Positions 61,899-64,000 of a DNA stretch of 64,000 bases are shown here, in pieces. Numbering within the stretch: the stretch's first letter is position 1; the number at the start of each line of letters is the position of its first letter. Origin of the DNA: Halomonas sp. 7T (lineage in GTDB: Bacteria; Pseudomonadota; Gammaproteobacteria; Pseudomonadales; Halomonadaceae); the NCBI RefSeq assembly GCF_025643255.1, contig NZ_CP087112.1, forward strand, positions 2,232,001-2,296,000, written 5' to 3'. The notes under the pieces were generated by a model. That model was not told the origin of the DNA, made no database searches, and was given only the letters and a program-made list of their open reading frames with translations. The translations under genes and the position numbers were made by a program.

Positions 61899-61929
61899 GG
61901 TGCCCTTGTAGCGCAGCAAAAAGGGCACC
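61899..61929. other. stem-loop after the yoeB remnant
   Basis: A nine-base perfect stem GGTGCCCTT / AAGGGCACC with a 13-base loop, between the yoeB remnant and the minus-strand hypothetical gene. No clear T-run follows. Confidence 0.4.
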
Positions 61930-61979
61930 CGGTGGAAGACCGCCAGGCCCAGAATGCACTACAACAATTTGTTAAGTTT

Positions 61980-62489
61980 TTATGGCTGCGTCACGTTGGG
62001 CGAGAAATACTTTGTCATTGGCAATCTTGCCCAATCATACTGGTGCTCAATATAACCAATGCCGAAAAGCGTAAAGACCAATAGAGCCGATGCCAGGATT
62101 CTAAAAAAGAACAACCGGAATTTGCTTGCCCAATCGTGTTTGGCCTCCAGCTTTAACTCTTTTTCTTTCAGTGCCACTTTACGCGACTCTTCGGAGTTAA
62201 GGTCTTCGAAAGTTCTGTAAAAGCGAAGAAACTTTACCAGGGAATCTTCAAGCTCGTCTTTCAGCGCTATAAACTCTTCTGGCTCCGAGGTATCGAGAGT
62301 CTTTTCCTTGAGCTCTTCCAGGGCGGCAAAATCTAATTGTTCTAATTTTTTTTCAAAATCCTCCCGTACTTCCGCTCTGCTTCGATTGTCAGGGACATGT
62401 ATAGGGGGCGGTTCATAGTTCGGCGTGCCCAGCCCAGAGAAGCCTTGTAAGGTTTGCATCATAGTTGAAGGATCAAATTGTCCAGACAA
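61980..62489 (-). CDS. hypothetical membrane-anchored protein
   Basis: A 169-residue protein I do not recognise. Residues 1-50 are proline- and acidic-rich; 45-110 are likely a coiled coil (EKKLEQLDFAALEELKEKTL, then LKDELEDSLVKFLRFYRTFE and lysine/glutamate-rich KEKELKLEAKHDWASKF); one transmembrane helix follows (FRILASALLVFTLFGIGYIE) near residue 140. The coiled coil therefore sits in the cytoplasm. Its codon use is AT-richer than flanking genes, consistent with acquisition. Single gene in the accessory stretch. Confidence 0.55.
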   Translation of the reverse strand: MSGQFDPSTMMQTLQGFSGLGTPNYEPPPIHVPDNRSRAEVREDFEKKLEQLDFAALEELKEKTLDTSEPEEFIALKDELEDSLVKFLRFYRTFEDLNSEESRKVALKEKELKLEAKHDWASKFRLFFFRILASALLVFTLFGIGYIEHQYDWARLPMTKYFSPNVTQP

Positions 62490-62730
62490 GCCAAGAACCT
62501 CTTTTTATTGCATAACAGTGTTTTACACACCCCGCTACAACCCCCAATAAAAGCGACAACACATTCATTGGGGTTTTGCATCCACTAATTTGACTCTACC
62601 CATCAGCCCCCTTGATAGCAAAGCCAATTTTGGCCGCTTAACCAAAAGTCGCAGCTTAGCCGATTGACCATTTCCAATCATGCCCCCTTGCATCTCCCCC
62701 ACCCGCAGCCTAGACTCCGCTAACTAACTG
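62490..62730. other. intergenic stretch before the thiamine leader
   Basis: No gene is visible. It is AT-richer than its surroundings and carries a CCCCAAT / ATTGGGG hairpin (62542-62573) followed by TTTTG, possibly a terminator. The thiamine operon promoter must lie in the right half but no convincing -35/-10 pair could be chosen. Confidence 0.35.
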
Positions 62731-62873
62731 CTTGACGGGGTGCCGGTGATATCCGGCTGAGATGGCGCAGGGCGTATCTGCTTGATACTGCCATAGCGCT
62801 GGTCCCGCTGAACCTGATCCGGCTAATGCGCTGCTCCTATGATGAGCGCGCGGGTACCGGCGTAGGGATCAAG
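62731..62873 (+). promoter_or_regulatory. TPP (THI-box) riboswitch with extended P5 loop
   Basis: All thi-box elements are present in order: closing stem CTTGA (62731-62735) with TCAAG (62869-62873), GGGGTGC at 62737, a GCCGG/CCGGC P3 helix, the invariant CTGAGA at 62757-62762, a variable insertion, then ACCTGATCCGG at 62812 and CCGGCGTAGGGA ending at 62868. The loop closed by the CCGG/CCGG P5 helix is about 34 bases with its own GCGC-GCTC/GAGC-GCGC hairpin instead of the usual six-base TAAT-type loop. It lies upstream of tenA-thiC and should shut them off when thiamine pyrophosphate is high. Confidence 0.93.
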
Positions 62874-62968
62874 CGATGGCCTTGGCTAGCTGTCACGATT
62901 GCACGCCACCTTCCACGCCATCTCCTCGATCTCCGCCCGCCCTCCGGATCACCACTACCGGAGGCATC

Positions 62969-63637
62969 ATGGGCTACCGCTTTACTGATTTAACCACCGC
63001 TTGCCAGGAAGACTGGCGCGCCTATATTGAGCACGATTTTGTGCGCCAACTGGGTAACGCCACGCTGCCTGAGGCGTCGTTTCGCCACTACCTGAAGCAG
63101 GATTACCTGTTCTTGATTCACTTCGCCCGCGCCTATGCATTGGCCGCCTACAAAAGCCCCACACTGGCGGATTTGCGCCAAGCCCATGAAGGTTTAAAAG
63201 CCATTGTGGACGTGGAGCTGGGCCTGCACGTGGGCTTTTGCCAGGAATGGGGCATTAGTGAAGAAGAGCTTGCCGAACTCCCCGAAGCCCGCGCAACGCT
63301 GGCCTACACCCGCTATGTGCTGGATACCGGCAACCGGGGCGACCTGCTCGATTTACACGTAGCGCTGGCCCCCTGCCTCGTCGGCTACGGTGAAATCGCC
63401 AATTGGCTGAACGCTCAGCCTTCCACCCTGCGCGGCGCGCAAAACCCTTATGACGCCTGGATTGCCATGTACGAAGGCGAAGAGTTTCAGGCCGCCATGC
63501 AGGCAGAGCTTGAATGGCTCAACGCCCGCCTTTCTGACGTCACCCCCACCCGTTTTCGTGAGCTTGCCAAGATTTTCCGCGATGCCACGCGCCTGGAAAT
63601 CGACTTCTGGCAGATGGGCCTGGAACTTAGCGAATAA
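62969..63637 (+). CDS. tenA: TenA, aminopyrimidine aminohydrolase (thiaminase II)
   Basis: Salvages the HMP moiety of degraded thiamine by hydrolysing formylaminopyrimidine or aminopyrimidine; also splits thiamine. All-helical, 222 residues from the ATG at 62969 ([16 protein letters not shown]), which has GGAG eight bases ahead; a longer frame to 62876 runs through the riboswitch and is not real. Family sites: [20 protein letters not shown], the Cys/Tyr/Glu region [19 protein letters not shown], and [18 protein letters not shown]. Riboswitch 95 bases upstream; thiC 59 bases downstream in the same direction. Confidence 0.93.
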   Translation: MGYRFTDLTTACQEDWRAYIEHDFVRQLGNATLPEASFRHYLKQDYLFLIHFARAYALAAYKSPTLADLRQAHEGLKAIVDVELGLHVGFCQEWGISEEELAELPEARATLAYTRYVLDTGNRGDLLDLHVALAPCLVGYGEIANWLNAQPSTLRGAQNPYDAWIAMYEGEEFQAAMQAELEWLNARLSDVTPTRFRELAKIFRDATRLEIDFWQMGLELSE

Positions 63638-63651
63638 GCCCCACACGCATC

Positions 63652-63678
63652 ACCCAAAAACACCAAAAACACCAAAAA
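63652..63678. repeat. short A-rich repeat before thiC
   Basis: Two exact copies of CACCAAAAA with a preceding near copy, upstream of AAGGA and the thiC ATG. It leaves an unstructured A-rich leader before the ribosome site. Confidence 0.6.
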
Positions 63679-63696
63679 CAAAGGAATACCACCGAA

Positions 63697-64000
63697 ATGA
63701 CTAAGACCGTTAAGAGTAAAACCAGCCACTTTTTAGCCGAAACCGCCCAGGTAGATGCCGCAGCCATTCAGCCGCTGCCCGCCTCGCGCAAGGTGTACGT
63801 AGAAGGCTCGCGGCCGGATATTCGCGTGCCGTTTCGGGAAATCACCCTGTCGCCTACCAAAACCAGCAGCATTGATGAACAGAACCCGCCGCTGCTGGTG
63901 TACGACACCTCCGGCCCTTACACCGACCCAGACGCCCGCATTGATTTGCGCAAGGGCCTGCCAGAACTGCGCCGCACTTGGATTGAGGAGCGCAACGACA
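63697..64000 (+). CDS. thiC: phosphomethylpyrimidine synthase ThiC, 5' part
   Basis: N-terminal 101 codons of ThiC, the radical-SAM enzyme converting aminoimidazole ribotide to HMP phosphate; the gene is cut by the window edge. The visible part is [20 protein letters not shown] then FREITLSP and [20 protein letters not shown], all typical of the ThiC N-terminal domain, which is followed in the full protein by the barrel and the C-terminal CxxCxxxxC motif not seen here. AAGGA precedes the ATG. Regulated by the TPP riboswitch through the tenA transcript. Confidence 0.93.
   Translation, partial: MTKTVKSKTSHFLAETAQVDAAAIQPLPASRKVYVEGSRPDIRVPFREITLSPTKTSSIDEQNPPLLVYDTSGPYTDPDARIDLRKGLPELRRTWIEERND

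Noticed and set aside
1..64000. Integrated prophage, transposase, integrase or tRNA-linked island
   Set aside because: No transposase, integrase, phage structural gene or tRNA was seen; the accessory-looking part at 58-62.5 kb has no mobility genes, only broken genes and composition shifts.

Overview
The window looks like a chromosomal segment of a moderately halophilic gammaproteobacterium, most probably Halomonas or a close relative in the Halomonadaceae. This is an inference from gene content: a Pseudomonas-type arginine succinyltransferase operon with two transferase subunits, FabV as enoyl-ACP reductase, a 3-hydroxypropionate/malonate-semialdehyde module, several Na+-coupled transporters and an Mrp-like proton/cation translocating operon. 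There is no rRNA, tRNA, CRISPR array, insertion sequence or prophage that I can see. Most of the window is dense core-type coding sequence; the stretch from about 58.4 to 62.5 kb looks accessory.

Layout. 0-8.3 kb: bluB (lower cobalamin ligand synthesis), then the minus-strand ast/aru operon (astC-aruF-aruG-astD-astB, overlapping or nearly so) behind an AraC/GlxA-type regulator; astE is not in the window. 8.5-24.2 kb: housekeeping and stress genes: fabV, glutathione peroxidase, a LysE-type exporter, a YebC-family regulator, an overlapping trio (degenerate ATPase-like protein, MscS channel, DUF429), a Nudix hydrolase, a medium-chain reductase, an ABC exporter, a RIO-like kinase, dbpA, ybaK, a lipoprotein and a cation diffusion facilitator. 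24.3-26.8 kb: a LysR regulator and a PIN-PhoH ATPase. 26.9-33.4 kb: five minus-strand genes joined by 4-base ATGA overlaps, encoding a DUF4040/MnhC-like fusion, three NuoL/M/N-MrpA/D-type subunits and a BrkB/YihY membrane protein. This is the most unusual gene system in the window.

33.4-44.6 kb: an esterase, an SLC13/TrkA-C permease preceded by twelve perfect copies of a 7-base repeat, a cold-shock protein, the GMC dehydrogenase/mmsA pair with a divergent LysR gene (probable 3-hydroxypropionate catabolism), exported MsrA, a succinate-semialdehyde dehydrogenase, pgpA and a DUF533 protein. 44.7-57 kb: sbcC-sbcD, a DASS symporter, a CDP-alcohol phosphatidyltransferase, two lineage-restricted small proteins, sstT, an MFS transporter, and an XRE-cupin regulator with azlCD behind a near-perfect 32-bp palindrome.

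57-64 kb: two serine-active-site enzymes (a class C-like serine hydrolase and a class A beta-lactamase of the RTG type), a broken OsmC-family remnant, a DUF4160/DUF2442 pair, an aldo/keto reductase, yefM with a frameshifted yoeB, and finally a TPP riboswitch with an enlarged P5 loop controlling tenA and thiC, which runs off the right edge. Intrinsic terminators separate many of the units. All start choices and family names come from reading the sequence; no database search was possible.
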